Shown here one piece after another: positions 42,399 to 51,763 of a stretch of DNA of 64,000 nt (the first letter of the stretch is position 1; each line of letters starts with the position of its first letter). The position numbers were made by a program, and so were the translations under genes. The DNA is from Zhihengliuella alba (GTDB taxonomy: Bacteria > Actinomycetota > Actinomycetes > Actinomycetales > Micrococcaceae). The notes beneath the pieces were generated by a model, which was given only the letters and a program-made list of their open reading frames with translations, did no database searches and was not told the origin of the DNA. The stretch spans positions 1,054,001-1,118,000 of the forward strand of contig NZ_BAABCJ010000001.1 of the NCBI RefSeq assembly GCF_039538765.1, in the 5' to 3' direction.

Positions 42399-45041
42399 CC
42401 CCGCCGTCACCTCCCACTGGGTCCGCGTCCCCTCGGCCACCCGGAAGCCGGGCTTCGGGACGGCGACCACGGTCGCCGCGCCGTCGAGCCGGACCTTGCC
42501 GTTGGCGGCGGTGACCTCCGCCCCGTGGACGAAGTACCGGAAGGCCGGATCCTGGCTCTTGACCTTGACCTCGTCGCGGTCGGCGCCGGCCCGGTCCAGC
42601 ACCTTCGGCGCCGTTGGCGCGGCGTCCGCGGTCAGCACGGGCAGGTCGCCGTAGTCCGCGTCCGAGGCCAGGTAGAAACCGGGATAGGCGGGCTGGTTGT
42701 ACGCCGTCTGCTGCCCCGCGACCTGCGACCGGTACTGCGGGTCGTGCATCAGCGTGGGCAGCTTGTCCGCGCCGGTCTCCGTGCTCGTGTAGAACCGCAG
42801 CGCGGAGGAGTCCTCGGTGCGCACGATCAGCTCCTCGCGCCAGTCGCCGAGGACGTCGGCGACGAGCGACGGGTTGCCCTTGGTGCCGTTGTTCGTCCGC
42901 GTCCCCTCGGCCACCCACTCGGTGCCGGCGGCGACATTGCGCACCACCGGCTGGGACTCGCCGTCACGCTCCACGATGCCGGTGGTCCCGTCGGCCGCCC
43001 AGCGGATCGAGGCGTTGGTCCCGGGGGTCTCGTCGCGCAGGTGCTCGCCCGTGGCCGAGAGCAGGCCGGAGGCGTCGGTGCCGCCGGGCATCGAGGCCCA
43101 CACCTCGAGGCCCGGAGTGGCGGGATCGACGTCGCCGACCATGCCGCGGCCGGTGTCCCGGCCCGAGTAGGCGCCGAACAGGACCTCGCCCGTGGCGGCG
43201 TCGCGCATCACCGAGCCGTACGGAGCCCACCGGCCGGCCTCGTGGACCGTCCAGATCTCCAGGCCCTCGCGGGACGGGTCGAGGTCACCGACGTGCATGG
43301 CGTCGCCGTGGCCGAGCTTGGCCGTCTCGCCCGGCGCGACGCTGCCCTCGGGCAGCACGTCCGTGGAGCTGTACAGCACCGAGCCGTCGTGGTCCAGCGT
43401 CACGCCGCCGTAGACGATCTCCTGGCTTCCGTCGCCGTCCACGTCGGCGGGGCTCATCGAGTGGAAGCCCTGCGACGCGATCTCCCCGTGTACGGGGTCG
43501 CTGCCGTCCTTGCCGTGGGGGTTGGCGTCGAACGGGTTGTCCATGGGCACGTGCCCGCTGTCCGCCATCCAGCGCTGGGTGAGCCGCTCGCCGTCGAAGT
43601 CGTAGGCGGCGACCGCCGTGCGCGTGTAGTAGCCGCGGGCGAAGACGGCGGACGGCTGCTCGCCGTCGAGGTAGGCGCTGGTCGCGAGGAAGCGGTCCAC
43701 GCGGTTGCCGGGCTCGATGCGGCTCATGGCGTAGTCGCCCCAGAGCAGGCCGTCGTCGCCGCGGCCGGGCTCGTACTCGACCGTGTCCAGCTCGGCGCCG
43801 GTCTCGCCGTCGAAGACGGTGAGGTACTCGGGGCCGGTGACGACGAAGCCCTCGAACGTGGTGAGGTCGTTGCGGCTGCTCCGCGCGGGGGCGTACTCGT
43901 CGATGAAGTAATCGGCCAGGTCGGTGGCGGCGGCCTCGGAGAGCGGGTACTCGTGCCGCGGCTCGATGCCGAGCGCCTCCTCGATCGTCGCCGGCCAGTT
44001 CCCGGCCACGACCTCGGGGTGCTCGTCCCAGGCGGAGAACATGCCGATCAGGTGCTCGCGGTAGTCCGCGGCGCTCATCCGGTAGTCGTCGTCGTGCGTG
44101 ACGCCGGCGGCGACGTCGTCCTCGGGCAGGGTGACGTGGCGCCGCTCCGCGGCCTCGCCGTCGGCGTACGCGGTGGAACTGGTGCCCGGCGCGGTCTTGA
44201 CCATGATCTCGCTGCGGCCGTCGCCGTCGAAGTCCTGGACCACGAACTGCGTGTAGTGGGCGCCCGAGCGGATGTTGACGCCCAGGTCGATCCGGTTCAA
44301 CAGCTCGCCCCCGAGCGTGTACGTGTCCAGGTAGGTGTTGCCGGTGTAGCCCTTCTGGGAGACGTCCTTGGCGTTGGAGGGGTACCACTTGACCACGTAC
44401 TCGTAGGTCCCGTCGCCGTTCACGTCGCCCACGGAGACATCGTTGGCCGAGTACGTGTACTCCTCGCCGGCCGGCGTCACGCCGCCCTCCGGCCGCTGGA
44501 GCGGCAGGTCGTGGTGGCCGTCCGCCCAGGCCGTGGTCCCGGCGCTGGGCTCGAGCTCGACGCCGCCGACGATCGGGGCGACCGCGTAGGTGCTCTGCGC
44601 GGTCCCGTCCGGGTCGGCGTACGACGTCGAGTCGGAGACCTCCGCGATCCGCTCGCCGTCGCGGTAGACGGCGAAGTCGGCGCCGGTGGCCCCGTCTGCG
44701 GTGGCGCCGCGGGTCTCGCTCGCGAGCAGCCGCCAGCTCAGGAAGACCTGCTCGTCCGCGGCCGCCGCGACGAGGCCGCGATCGAGGTTCTCGAGCTGCA
44801 CGCCACCGAGGACCAGCGGTCCGTCGGACCCGCGCGACGGGGCCGGGTCGGCCGGGGCCGCCGCGGCTGGGTCGGCCGGTGCCGCCGCGGCCGGGGCGGC
44901 GCCGAGGGCCAGCGCGCCGGCGGCGAGGGTCGCCGCGACGGCTCGCGGCCAGCCGCGGGGCCGCGGCCGCCCGGTTGACCACCCGTTTGTGAATCGATTC
45001 ATTGCTAGGCCGGAGTTGTTCGTCATCGAATTTCTGGTCAC
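42393..45041 (-). CDS. Secreted rhamnogalacturonan lyase (PL11 family)
   Basis: The ~882-residue secreted enzyme matches PL11 lyases that cleave the rhamnogalacturonan I backbone of pectin. A basic N-terminus, hydrophobic run AVAATLAAGALALGAAPAAAA and PADPAAAA linker form the export signal. The mature part has SANDVSVGDVNGDGTYEYVVKWYPSNAKDVSQKGYTG, several DxDGDG calcium-type loops, and a C-terminal HDPQYRSQVAGQQTAYNQPAYPGFYL block typical of the family. Start GTG 45041 has AGGAG six bases upstream. No pectin transporter is adjacent. Confidence 0.9.
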   Translation of the reverse strand: MTRNSMTNNSGLAMNRFTNGWSTGRPRPRGWPRAVAATLAAGALALGAAPAAAAPADPAAAAPADPAPSRGSDGPLVLGGVQLENLDRGLVAAAADEQVFLSWRLLASETRGATADGATGADFAVYRDGERIAEVSDSTSYADPDGTAQSTYAVAPIVGGVELEPSAGTTAWADGHHDLPLQRPEGGVTPAGEEYTYSANDVSVGDVNGDGTYEYVVKWYPSNAKDVSQKGYTGNTYLDTYTLGGELLNRIDLGVNIRSGAHYTQFVVQDFDGDGRSEIMVKTAPGTSSTAYADGEAAERRHVTLPEDDVAAGVTHDDDYRMSAADYREHLIGMFSAWDEHPEVVAGNWPATIEEALGIEPRHEYPLSEAAATDLADYFIDEYAPARSSRNDLTTFEGFVVTGPEYLTVFDGETGAELDTVEYEPGRGDDGLLWGDYAMSRIEPGNRVDRFLATSAYLDGEQPSAVFARGYYTRTAVAAYDFDGERLTQRWMADSGHVPMDNPFDANPHGKDGSDPVHGEIASQGFHSMSPADVDGDGSQEIVYGGVTLDHDGSVLYSSTDVLPEGSVAPGETAKLGHGDAMHVGDLDPSREGLEIWTVHEAGRWAPYGSVMRDAATGEVLFGAYSGRDTGRGMVGDVDPATPGLEVWASMPGGTDASGLLSATGEHLRDETPGTNASIRWAADGTTGIVERDGESQPVVRNVAAGTEWVAEGTRTNNGTKGNPSLVADVLGDWREELIVRTEDSSALRFYTSTETGADKLPTLMHDPQYRSQVAGQQTAYNQPAYPGFYLASDADYGDLPVLTADAAPTAPKVLDRAGADRDEVKVKSQDPAFRYFVHGAEVTAANGKVRLDGAATVVAVPKPGFRVAEGTRTQWEVTAGQ

Positions 45042-45139
45042 CTGCATCTCCTCTGGGAGGCGGACGTCGCAGTGGTCCGCCGCTGATCCGCGGCACGGGC
45101 CGCGGGAGTCGGACGCGCGGAACGCGCATTCCGCCCACG

Positions 45140-45168
45140 AACGTAATCCACGTCACAGTCAGGGTCAA
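45140..45168 (-). promoter_or_regulatory. Promoter of the rhamnogalacturonan lyase
   Basis: On the minus strand TTGACC (45168-45163) is followed by 17 bases and TACGTT (45145-45140). Transcription would start ~92 bases before the GTG start. Confidence 0.55.
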
Positions 45169-45247
45169 GGAGATGTCGGCGCCGTCCTCGGCGGCGGGGC
45201 GGTGCGCGAACGCCCCGGGGCGCCGCCGCGCACCGGCCGCGGAGACG

Positions 45248-45284
45248 CGAGAGGCCCCGAGATCGATGATCTCGGGGCCTCTCG
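45248..45284 (-). terminator. Terminator after tRNA-Met
   Basis: A 17-bp perfect stem (45248-45264 with 45268-45284) has a GAT loop and starts six bases past the tRNA 3' end. Confidence 0.9.
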
Positions 45285-45289
45285 TCCGG

Positions 45290-45363
45290 TAGCGGTGCCG
45301 GGACTCGATCCCGGGACCTCACGATTATGAGTCGTGCGCTCTAACCAGCTGAGCTACACCGCC
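45290..45363 (-). tRNA. tRNA-Met (anticodon CAT, elongator type)
   Basis: The 74-base cloverleaf starts GGCGGTG and ends CACCGCTA. The anticodon loop is CTCATAA and the T-arm contains GGATCGAGTCC. A 1-72 G-U pair closes the acceptor. The initiator hallmark of three G-C pairs in the anticodon stem is absent (stem CGACT/AATCG), so it is read as elongator Met. Confidence 0.85.
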
Positions 45364-45424
45364 ACGAATGGGTCTGCCCGCGACTGCGCCAGTTTGCACG
45401 ACACAGACGCGGGCATCCATTCAG

Positions 45425-45496
45425 AGCCCCCCACGGGAATCGATCCCGTGACCTCGTTCTTACCAAGAACGCGCTCTACCACTGAGCTAGGGGGGC
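45425..45496 (-). tRNA. tRNA-Thr (anticodon GGT)
   Basis: The 72-base cloverleaf starts GCCCCCC and ends GGGGGGCT. The D-arm is GCTCAGTGGTAGAGC, the anticodon loop is TTGGTAA and the T-arm contains GGATCGATTCC. It lies 61 bases from tRNA-Met on the same strand, probably one transcript. Confidence 0.95.
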
Positions 45497-45592
45497 AACG
45501 GAGAAATACTTTACCAGCGCCGGGGGTCCGCGCAAAATCGGCGATGACCTGCGCGGCCGTGTCGCTCGTCACTCGGGCCCCGGCCTCGTCGC

Positions 45593-47980
45593 TCAGGCTC
45601 CGACGTACTGGGCCAGGTGGCGCCCGGTAAGCGTCGTCTGGTCCGCCACGAGGTCGGCCGGGGTGCCCTCGAAGACGATCCGGCCGCCGTCGTGCCCGGC
45701 CCCGGGGCCGAGGTCGATGATCCAGTCCGCGTGCGCCATGACGGCCTGGTGGTGCTCGATCACGATCACGGTCCGGCCCGCGTCCACGAGCCGGTCCAGC
45801 AGGCCCAGGAGGTTGTCCACGTCGGCGAGGTGCAGGCCGGTGGTCGGCTCGTCCAGGACGTAGACCTCGCCCTTCTCCCCCATCTGGTTGGCGAGGCGGA
45901 TGCGCTGCCGCTCGCCGCCGGAGAGGGTGGAGAGCGGCTGGCCCAGCTTGAGATAGCCGAGGCCGGCCTCGTCCAGCCGGGTCAGGATCTTCTCCGCCGC
46001 CGGCAGCTTCGCGTCGCCGGAGGAGAAGAACGCCCGCGCCTCGGCGACGGGGAGGTCCAGCACCTCGGTGATGTCCTTGCCGCCGAGCGTGTACTCCAGG
46101 ACCTCCGCCATGAAGCGGCGCCCGCCGCAGTCCTCGCAGGGCGTCTCCACGGTGTCCATGAAGCCGAACTCGGTGACGATGACGCCGGCGCCCTTGCAGG
46201 ACGGGCACGCGCCGGCCGAGTTGGCGCTGAACAGGGCCGGCTTGACGCCGTTGGCCTTGGCGAACGCCTTGCGGATCGGCTCCAGCAGCCCCGTGTAGGT
46301 CGCCGGGTTGGACCGGCGGGACCCCTTGATGGCGCTCTGGTCGATCGCCACCACGCCCTCCTGCGGGGCGATGTAGCCGTGGATCAGGGAGCTCTTGCCG
46401 GAGCCGGCGACCCCGGTGACCACGGTGAGCACCCCGCGGGGCACGTCGACGTCGACGTCCTGCAGGTTGTTCGCGTCCGCCCCGCGGACCCGGAGGCTGC
46501 CCTCGGGCTGCCGGACCGAGTCCTTCAGGCGCGCCCTGTAGTGCAGGTGCCGGCCCGTCGTCGTGTCGCTGGCGGCCAGGCCCTCGAGATCGCCGACGTA
46601 GCAGAGCTCGCCGCCGTTGCTGCCCGCGCCGGGGCCCAGGTCCACCACGCGGTCGGCGATCGCGATCGCCTCCGGCTTGTGCTCGACCACCAGGACGGTG
46701 TTGCCCTTGTCCCGCAGCTGCAGCAGCAGCGTGTTCATGCGCTCGATGTCGTGCGGGTGCAGGCCGATGGTCGGCTCGTCGAACACGTAGGTGACGTCGG
46801 TCAGGGCGGAGCCGAGGTGGCGGAGCATCTTGATCCGCTGGGCCTCGCCGCCGGAGAGCGTCCCGGAGGGCCGGTCCAGGCTCAGGTAGCCCAGGCCCAG
46901 GGTGACGAACGCGTCCAGGTTGGCGCCCAGCGCCTCCAGCAGCGGCCCGGCGGACGGCAGGTCCAGCCCGCGCACCCACGCGGCGAGGTCGGTGACCTGC
47001 ATCCGGCAGGCGTCGGCGATCGAGACGCCGTCGATCCTGGAGTTCCGCGCCGCCTCCGTGAGTCGCGTCCCCTCGCACTCCGGGCAGGCGGTGAACGTCG
47101 CGACGCGCTCCACGAACGCGCGGATGTGCGGCTGGAGGGAGTCCACGTCCTTGGACAGCATGGACTTGGTGATCTTGGGGATCAGGCCCTCGTAGGTCAT
47201 GTTCATGTCCAGCGCGCGGATCTTGGTGGCCTCCTTGTAGAGGAAGTCCTGGCGCTGCTGCTCGGTGAACGTGGAGACCGGCTCGTCGGCGGGGAAGAAC
47301 CCGGACTCGGCGAAGCCGCGGACCATCCAGCCGTCCGCGGTGTACCCGGGGACCTTGATGGCCCCGTCGAGGATCGACTTGGACTCGTCCACGACCTCGG
47401 CGAGGTTCACGTCGGAGACCGTCCCGCGGCCCTCGCACTCCGGGCACATGCCGCCCAGGTAGACCACGTCCTTGACGATCTTCTTCTCGCCCTTGGCGCT
47501 GGTCATCACCCCGCTGGCCTTCTGGGTGGGGATGTTGAACGAGTAGGCGGTGGGCCCGCCGATGCTCGGCTCGCCGAGCCGGCTGAAGAGGATCCGGAGC
47601 ATGGCGTTCGCGTCCGTCACCGTGCCGACGGTGGAGCGCGGGTTGGCGCCGAGGCGCTCCTGGTCCACGACGATCGCCGTCGTCAGCCCCTCCAGGACGT
47701 CGACGTCCGGCCGCGGCACCGACGGCATGAAGCCCTGCACGAACGCGCTGTAGGTCTCGTTGATCATGCGCTGGGACTCGGCGGCCACGGTGCCGAACAC
47801 CAGCGATGACTTGCCGGAGCCGGACACGCCCGTGAAGACCGTCAGGCGCCGCTTGGGGATGTCCAGGTCGAGGCCGCGCAGGTTGTTCTCGCGCGCGCCG
47901 CGGACGCGGATGACGTCGTGCCGGTCGGCGGGATGCTCGCCGTCGAGGGCGTGCTCAGCGGTGTGAGTGGTGGAGGTCAT
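45593..47980 (-). CDS. Short UvrA paralogue (UvrA2-like ABC ATPase)
   Basis: The 795-residue protein has two ABC ATPase modules: Walker A GVSGSGKSS near residue 50 and GVAGSGKSS near residue 500, each with a downstream signature (TLSGGEAQR, TLSGGERQR) and zinc CxxC pairs (CPECEGRG, CPSCKGAG). Canonical UvrA is ~950 residues. The first module goes from its Walker A to the first zinc pair with too little sequence for a UvrB-binding domain. It is thus a class II UvrA, a group linked to DNA-damage or drug tolerance rather than core excision repair. Confidence 0.88.
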   Translation of the reverse strand: MTSTTHTAEHALDGEHPADRHDVIRVRGARENNLRGLDLDIPKRRLTVFTGVSGSGKSSLVFGTVAAESQRMINETYSAFVQGFMPSVPRPDVDVLEGLTTAIVVDQERLGANPRSTVGTVTDANAMLRILFSRLGEPSIGGPTAYSFNIPTQKASGVMTSAKGEKKIVKDVVYLGGMCPECEGRGTVSDVNLAEVVDESKSILDGAIKVPGYTADGWMVRGFAESGFFPADEPVSTFTEQQRQDFLYKEATKIRALDMNMTYEGLIPKITKSMLSKDVDSLQPHIRAFVERVATFTACPECEGTRLTEAARNSRIDGVSIADACRMQVTDLAAWVRGLDLPSAGPLLEALGANLDAFVTLGLGYLSLDRPSGTLSGGEAQRIKMLRHLGSALTDVTYVFDEPTIGLHPHDIERMNTLLLQLRDKGNTVLVVEHKPEAIAIADRVVDLGPGAGSNGGELCYVGDLEGLAASDTTTGRHLHYRARLKDSVRQPEGSLRVRGADANNLQDVDVDVPRGVLTVVTGVAGSGKSSLIHGYIAPQEGVVAIDQSAIKGSRRSNPATYTGLLEPIRKAFAKANGVKPALFSANSAGACPSCKGAGVIVTEFGFMDTVETPCEDCGGRRFMAEVLEYTLGGKDITEVLDLPVAEARAFFSSGDAKLPAAEKILTRLDEAGLGYLKLGQPLSTLSGGERQRIRLANQMGEKGEVYVLDEPTTGLHLADVDNLLGLLDRLVDAGRTVIVIEHHQAVMAHADWIIDLGPGAGHDGGRIVFEGTPADLVADQTTLTGRHLAQYVGA

Positions 47981-48103
47981 GCCCCATTATGAGCACCGAT
48001 CCGCCGCGAGCGGCACCGCTGGGCCCGGATTCGGGCCCGCGGGGCCGGATCGAGCAGTTCTGGAGAAATCCTCCGGCGGATGGGCGCAGGGCCGGGAACG
48101 ACG

Positions 48104-48192
48104 ACGGGCCCCGCCGCGCGCTGTGCGCGGGACGGGGCCCGTGGTCGGGTGCCGGCCGGATCTGGCCGGCGTCCGGGCCTGCGGCCCGGACG
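48104..48192 (-). terminator. Tandem hairpins after the DEAD-box helicase
   Basis: Two stems lie just past the helicase stop: ACGGGCCCCG (48104-48113) with 48133-48142, and CGTCCGGGCC (48170-48179) with GGCCCGGACG (48183-48192). They are followed by the divergent start of no other gene, so they end the helicase transcript. Confidence 0.75.
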
Positions 48193-48203
48193 AGAGTGGC
48201 TGG

Positions 48204-50048
48204 TCAGCCGCGGGAGTTGCGCGGGCCGCCGCGGCCCTCGCTGTAGCCGCCGCGCTTGAAGCCGCCCTCCTTCTTGAAGCCGCCGCGCTCCTTGCGGAAG
48301 CCGCCGCCCTTGCCGCCGCGGAAGCCGCCGGAGTCGCCGTCGCGGCGGGGCTTGCGGCCGGAGTCGAGCTCGAGGTTGATCAGCTCGCCGCCGATGCGGG
48401 TCTTGGACAGCGCCTGCATCTGCTCGCTGCTCAGGTCCGCGGGCAGCTCCACCAGGGAGTGGTCGCTGCGGATGTCGATGCCCCCGATCTCGGCGGCGTT
48501 GAAGCCGCCCTCGTTCGCGAGCGCGCCCACGATCGAGCCGGGCATGACGCGCTGGCGGCGGCCGACGGCGATCCGGTAGGTGGCGTTGCCCTCGGTCAGC
48601 GAGCGCGTCGGGCCGCGGGAGCCGAACCCGTCCTTGGCGCCCTTGGCCATGCGGGCCTGCTTGGTCGGCGGGACCGGGAGGTCCTGCATGAGCAGCGGGC
48701 GGCCGCCCTGGGCCATGTGCGCCAGTGCGGCGCCGACCTCGACGGCCGTGATGTCGTGCTCCTCGACGTACTTCTCGACGAGGTTGCGGAAGACCGAGAG
48801 GTCCTCCGACTCCAGGGTCGCCGTGATGCGCTGGGCGAACTTGTCCAGGCGCTTGTCGTTGACGATGTCCACGCTGGGCAGCTGCATGAGCTCGACCGGC
48901 TGGCGGGTGGCCTTCTCGATGGCCCGCAGCAGGTACTTCTCGCGCGGGGTCATGAAGAGGATCGCGTCGCCCTTGCGGCCGGCGCGGCCCGTGCGGCCGA
49001 TGCGGTGCACGTAGGACTCGGTGTCGTGCGGGATGTCGAAGTTGATGACGTGGCTGATGCGCTCCACGTCCAGGCCGCGGGCCGCGACGTCGGTGGCGAC
49101 GAGGATGTCCACCTTGCCGGCGCGGAGGTTCTCCACGGTGCGCTCGCGCTGCTGCTGCGGGATGTCGCCGTTGATGGCGGCGGCGGTGAAGCCACGGGCC
49201 TGCAGCTTGTCCGCGAGGTCCTCGGTGGCCATCTTGGTGCGGACGAAGGCGATGACGCCGTCGTGCTCTTCCGACTCGAGGATGCGGGTCATGGCGTCCA
49301 GCTTGTGCGCGCCCATGACCTGGACGTAGCGCTGGCGGATGTTGGTGCCGGTGGAGGTCTGGGACTTCACCGTCACCTCCTGCGGGTTGCGCAGGTACTG
49401 CTTGGAGATGCGGCGGATCGAGCCCGGCATGGTGGCCGAGAACAGGACGACCTGCTTGGTGGCCGGCGTGGCCTCGAGGATGCGGTCCACCTCTTCGGCG
49501 AAGCCCATGCGCAGCATCTCGTCGGCCTCGTCGAGGACCACGTACTGCAGGTCGGAGAGGTCCATGGACCCCTTGCTGATGTGGTCGATCACGCGGCCCG
49601 GCGTGCCGACGACCACCTGGGCGCCGCGGCGCAGGCCGTTCAGCTGCGGGCCGTACGGCGCGCCGCCGTAGACCGGGAGGACGGTGACGCCGTCCATGTG
49701 CTTGGCGTAGGAGGTGAAGGCCTCGGCGACCTGGAGCGCGAGCTCGCGGGTCGGGGCGAGGACCAGGACCTGCGGGCTCTTGGCGGTGCCGTTGAGATCG
49801 GCGAGCTCGGCCATGCGGGACAGGGCCGGCACGGCGAACGCGGCGGTCTTGCCGGTGCCCGTCTGGGCGACGCCGACGACGTCGTTGCCCTCGAGCAGCA
49901 GCGGGATGGTGGCGGCCTGGATGGGCGAGGGCTTCTCATAGCCGACGTCCTGCAGGGCGGCCAGGACCCGGCCGTCGATGCCGAGTTCGGCGAAAGTGGG
50001 GATGTTCTCTTCGTTCGTGGGCACGTCAGATGACACGTCGTTAGACAC
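48204..50048 (-). CDS. deaD: DEAD-box RNA helicase, CsdA/DeaD type
   Basis: The 614-residue ATP-dependent RNA helicase has GVAQTGTGKTAAF (motif I), APTRELALQ, TPGRV, DEADEML, SATMP and HRIGRTGRAGR. A C-terminal DbpA/RRM-like domain follows (ALANEGGFNAAEIGGIDIRSDHSLVELP). The tail is rich in Gly, Arg, Lys and Phe (GGFRGGKGGGFRKERGGFKKE), an RNA-binding RGG-like tail. Start GTG 50048. It has a ~260-base leader, as is usual for cold-shock helicases. Confidence 0.93.
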   Translation of the reverse strand: MSNDVSSDVPTNEENIPTFAELGIDGRVLAALQDVGYEKPSPIQAATIPLLLEGNDVVGVAQTGTGKTAAFAVPALSRMAELADLNGTAKSPQVLVLAPTRELALQVAEAFTSYAKHMDGVTVLPVYGGAPYGPQLNGLRRGAQVVVGTPGRVIDHISKGSMDLSDLQYVVLDEADEMLRMGFAEEVDRILEATPATKQVVLFSATMPGSIRRISKQYLRNPQEVTVKSQTSTGTNIRQRYVQVMGAHKLDAMTRILESEEHDGVIAFVRTKMATEDLADKLQARGFTAAAINGDIPQQQRERTVENLRAGKVDILVATDVAARGLDVERISHVINFDIPHDTESYVHRIGRTGRAGRKGDAILFMTPREKYLLRAIEKATRQPVELMQLPSVDIVNDKRLDKFAQRITATLESEDLSVFRNLVEKYVEEHDITAVEVGAALAHMAQGGRPLLMQDLPVPPTKQARMAKGAKDGFGSRGPTRSLTEGNATYRIAVGRRQRVMPGSIVGALANEGGFNAAEIGGIDIRSDHSLVELPADLSSEQMQALSKTRIGGELINLELDSGRKPRRDGDSGGFRGGKGGGFRKERGGFKKEGGFKRGGYSEGRGGPRNSRG

Positions 50049-50421
50049 GGTTCAATAACCTCTGTGTGGTTGGCCCAGGCGCGGAACCCGTGGCGGGCGC
50101 TGCAATGGGCTGGTGTGGCGGGGGCGGCAGGATCGCCGCGCTGGGCGCGGGAGGCCGCTACGCATTCGGACTCGATCACTACGGCCCGGCGACTCCCCTA
50201 TGACTCTGACCCGCACTACTTCAGTCAGCAGCCTGCGGATTACACACACGACACGAGGGGGCTCCTGCCTCAAATATTGGGCAGGAAGCGAGGGAAACCG
50301 GAATGAGTGAACACTTCATTCTAGCCGACGCGCGGCGCCGCGTCTCCCAGCGGATGCTCCGGGCGGCGTGCGATGCGGCACATCGCTGCCACGCCGCCGC
50401 TCCTGCGGCGTCGCTACTCCG
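50049..50421 (-). promoter_or_regulatory. Long 5' leader and promoter of the DEAD-box helicase
   Basis: This 373-base gap holds no supported gene. On the minus strand TAGAAT at 50323-50318 is the best -10, giving a ~263-base untranslated leader. It contains a small CCTGCC-loop-GGCAGG hairpin at 50266-50285 and, just beyond the -10, GCGATG-CATCGC (50370-50386) and ACGCCGC-GCGGCGT (50391-50411) stems that may end the MOSC transcript. Long leaders of this kind control csdA-type helicases at low temperature in other bacteria. Confidence 0.5.
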
Positions 50422-51147
50422 TCAAGACTCCACGGTGCCGAGCACCCGGTCCACCTCGCGGGCGGCCTTCGACGTGAGTTCCCAGGCGCCGGCCTCGCGT
50501 CCGGCGTGCAGCCGGCGCGCCTCCTCCTCCGTCGGGCCGAGGAAGAGGTCCCGGACGGTGACGCCGTGCCCGGGACGGTGCACGACGGCGACCGCGTCCC
50601 CCGCGGAGAGCTCGCCGCGGCGGAGCACCCGCAGGTAGGCGCCCGTGGCGGCGCGCTCGGAGAAGCGCCGGACCCATTTCGGCTCGGCCATCCGGCGGGC
50701 GAAGGTCGCGCACGGGGTGCGCGGGACCGTGACCTCGAGCAGCGCGGTGCCAACCTGCCAGCGCTCGCCGACGACGGCGTCGGACACCGCCAGCCCGCGC
50801 AGGCGGAGGTTCTCGCCGAAGAGGCCCGGCGGGATCTCGCGGCCGAGCTCTTCCGCCCAGGCGGCGGCATCCTCCTCGGCGTAGGCGTAGACCGCCTGCT
50901 CCTCGCCGCCGTGGTGGGCCCGGTCCGCCTGGACGTCCGCGTAGAGCCCGAGCCGCCCGACCTTCACGGCGCCGTGGACCGGGCGCTTGTCGATCGCGCT
51001 GACGCCCACCGGCCCGGCGTCGGGGACGAGCTGGTGCACCCGGCAGACCGCCAGCACCTCGCCGACGGCGAGCGCCGGGCCCGGCCCGGGTGACGCGGCG
51101 GTGCCCGCTGCCGGGGCGGTGGACGGCGTGTGCTGGTCGGCGCTCAT
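50422..51147 (-). CDS. MOSC-domain protein
   Basis: The 241-residue protein has a MOSC domain. VSAIDKRPV, GLYADVQADRAHHGGEEQAVYAYA and LFGENLRL mark the beta-barrel, and Cys in VTVPRTPCATFA is the conserved MOSC cysteine. Relatives are YiiM-type proteins that may carry sulfur or reduce hydroxylamine-type compounds with molybdenum cofactor. The substrate is unknown here. It stands alone on the minus strand next to a divergent membrane gene. Confidence 0.85.
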   Translation of the reverse strand: MSADQHTPSTAPAAGTAASPGPGPALAVGEVLAVCRVHQLVPDAGPVGVSAIDKRPVHGAVKVGRLGLYADVQADRAHHGGEEQAVYAYAEEDAAAWAEELGREIPPGLFGENLRLRGLAVSDAVVGERWQVGTALLEVTVPRTPCATFARRMAEPKWVRRFSERAATGAYLRVLRRGELSAGDAVAVVHRPGHGVTVRDLFLGPTEEEARRLHAGREAGAWELTSKAAREVDRVLGTVES

Positions 51148-51197
51148 GCCTCCCAGCGTACTGGGACGCCGAAGGGCGCCGCCGGTAGGCTCGACCC

Positions 51198-51728
51198 GTG
51201 AATCCCTCGCCTTCGAACCGCCGACCCGAGCCCTCCCGCGACCAGGAGCCGGCGGCCGGCACCCGCCCCGGCGTCGGTTCCAGCGCCCGGTGGGCCTGGC
51301 CGCGGCTGCCCGGCACGCTGCGCGCGGCGACCGTCTGGTGGGGCATGCTCGCCGTGGCGCTGGTGGTCTTCGCCGCGGCGGCCTTCGCGAACCACCAGCT
51401 GCTCGGCGACGGGACGGACCGGTCCGCGCTGGTGGTCCTCGGCGTCTTCCTGGGCGGGCTGGCCGTGGTCACCGGGTGGGGCGTGGTGCTGCTCCTGCGG
51501 GGCCGCCTGTCCGGCCGGACCCAGCTCACCACGTTCGGCCTGATCGCCGGGCTGCCGCTGCTCTTCCGCGGGCCGCGGCTGATGATCCCCGCGATCGGGC
51601 TGCTCATCGGCGTGCTGCTGCTGTGGCTGCCGCCGTCGCTGCGCTATTTCAAGGCGCAGGCGCGGCAGGCCCGCGCAGCGCGCCGCCGCGAGAAGGACCG
51701 CCTCCAGGGGAGACAGCGGCGGGAGTAG
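51198..51728 (+). CDS. Small polytopic membrane protein
   Basis: The 176-residue protein has a polar Pro/Arg-rich N-terminus of ~40 residues, four hydrophobic segments and a strongly basic tail (RRREKDRLQGRQRRE). No known family. TAGGCT ends six bases before the GTG start, so it fits the leaderless group. It precedes the amidohydrolase by 35 bases. Confidence 0.7.
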   Translation: MNPSPSNRRPEPSRDQEPAAGTRPGVGSSARWAWPRLPGTLRAATVWWGMLAVALVVFAAAAFANHQLLGDGTDRSALVVLGVFLGGLAVVTGWGVVLLLRGRLSGRTQLTTFGLIAGLPLLFRGPRLMIPAIGLLIGVLLLWLPPSLRYFKAQARQARAARRREKDRLQGRQRRE

Positions 51729-51763
51729 GGTCGGAGTACCACCCGATCCGAAAGGACTGCTGA

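Noticed and set aside
40533..44978. 1481-codon open frame opposite the MinD-like and lyase genes
   Set aside because: It crosses two confidently identified genes and a terminator on the other strand. It is compositionally a shadow.
50052..50273. 73-codon frame inside the helicase leader as an upstream gene
   Set aside because: Arg/Pro-rich, no ribosome site and no resemblance to a protein family. More likely untranslated leader.
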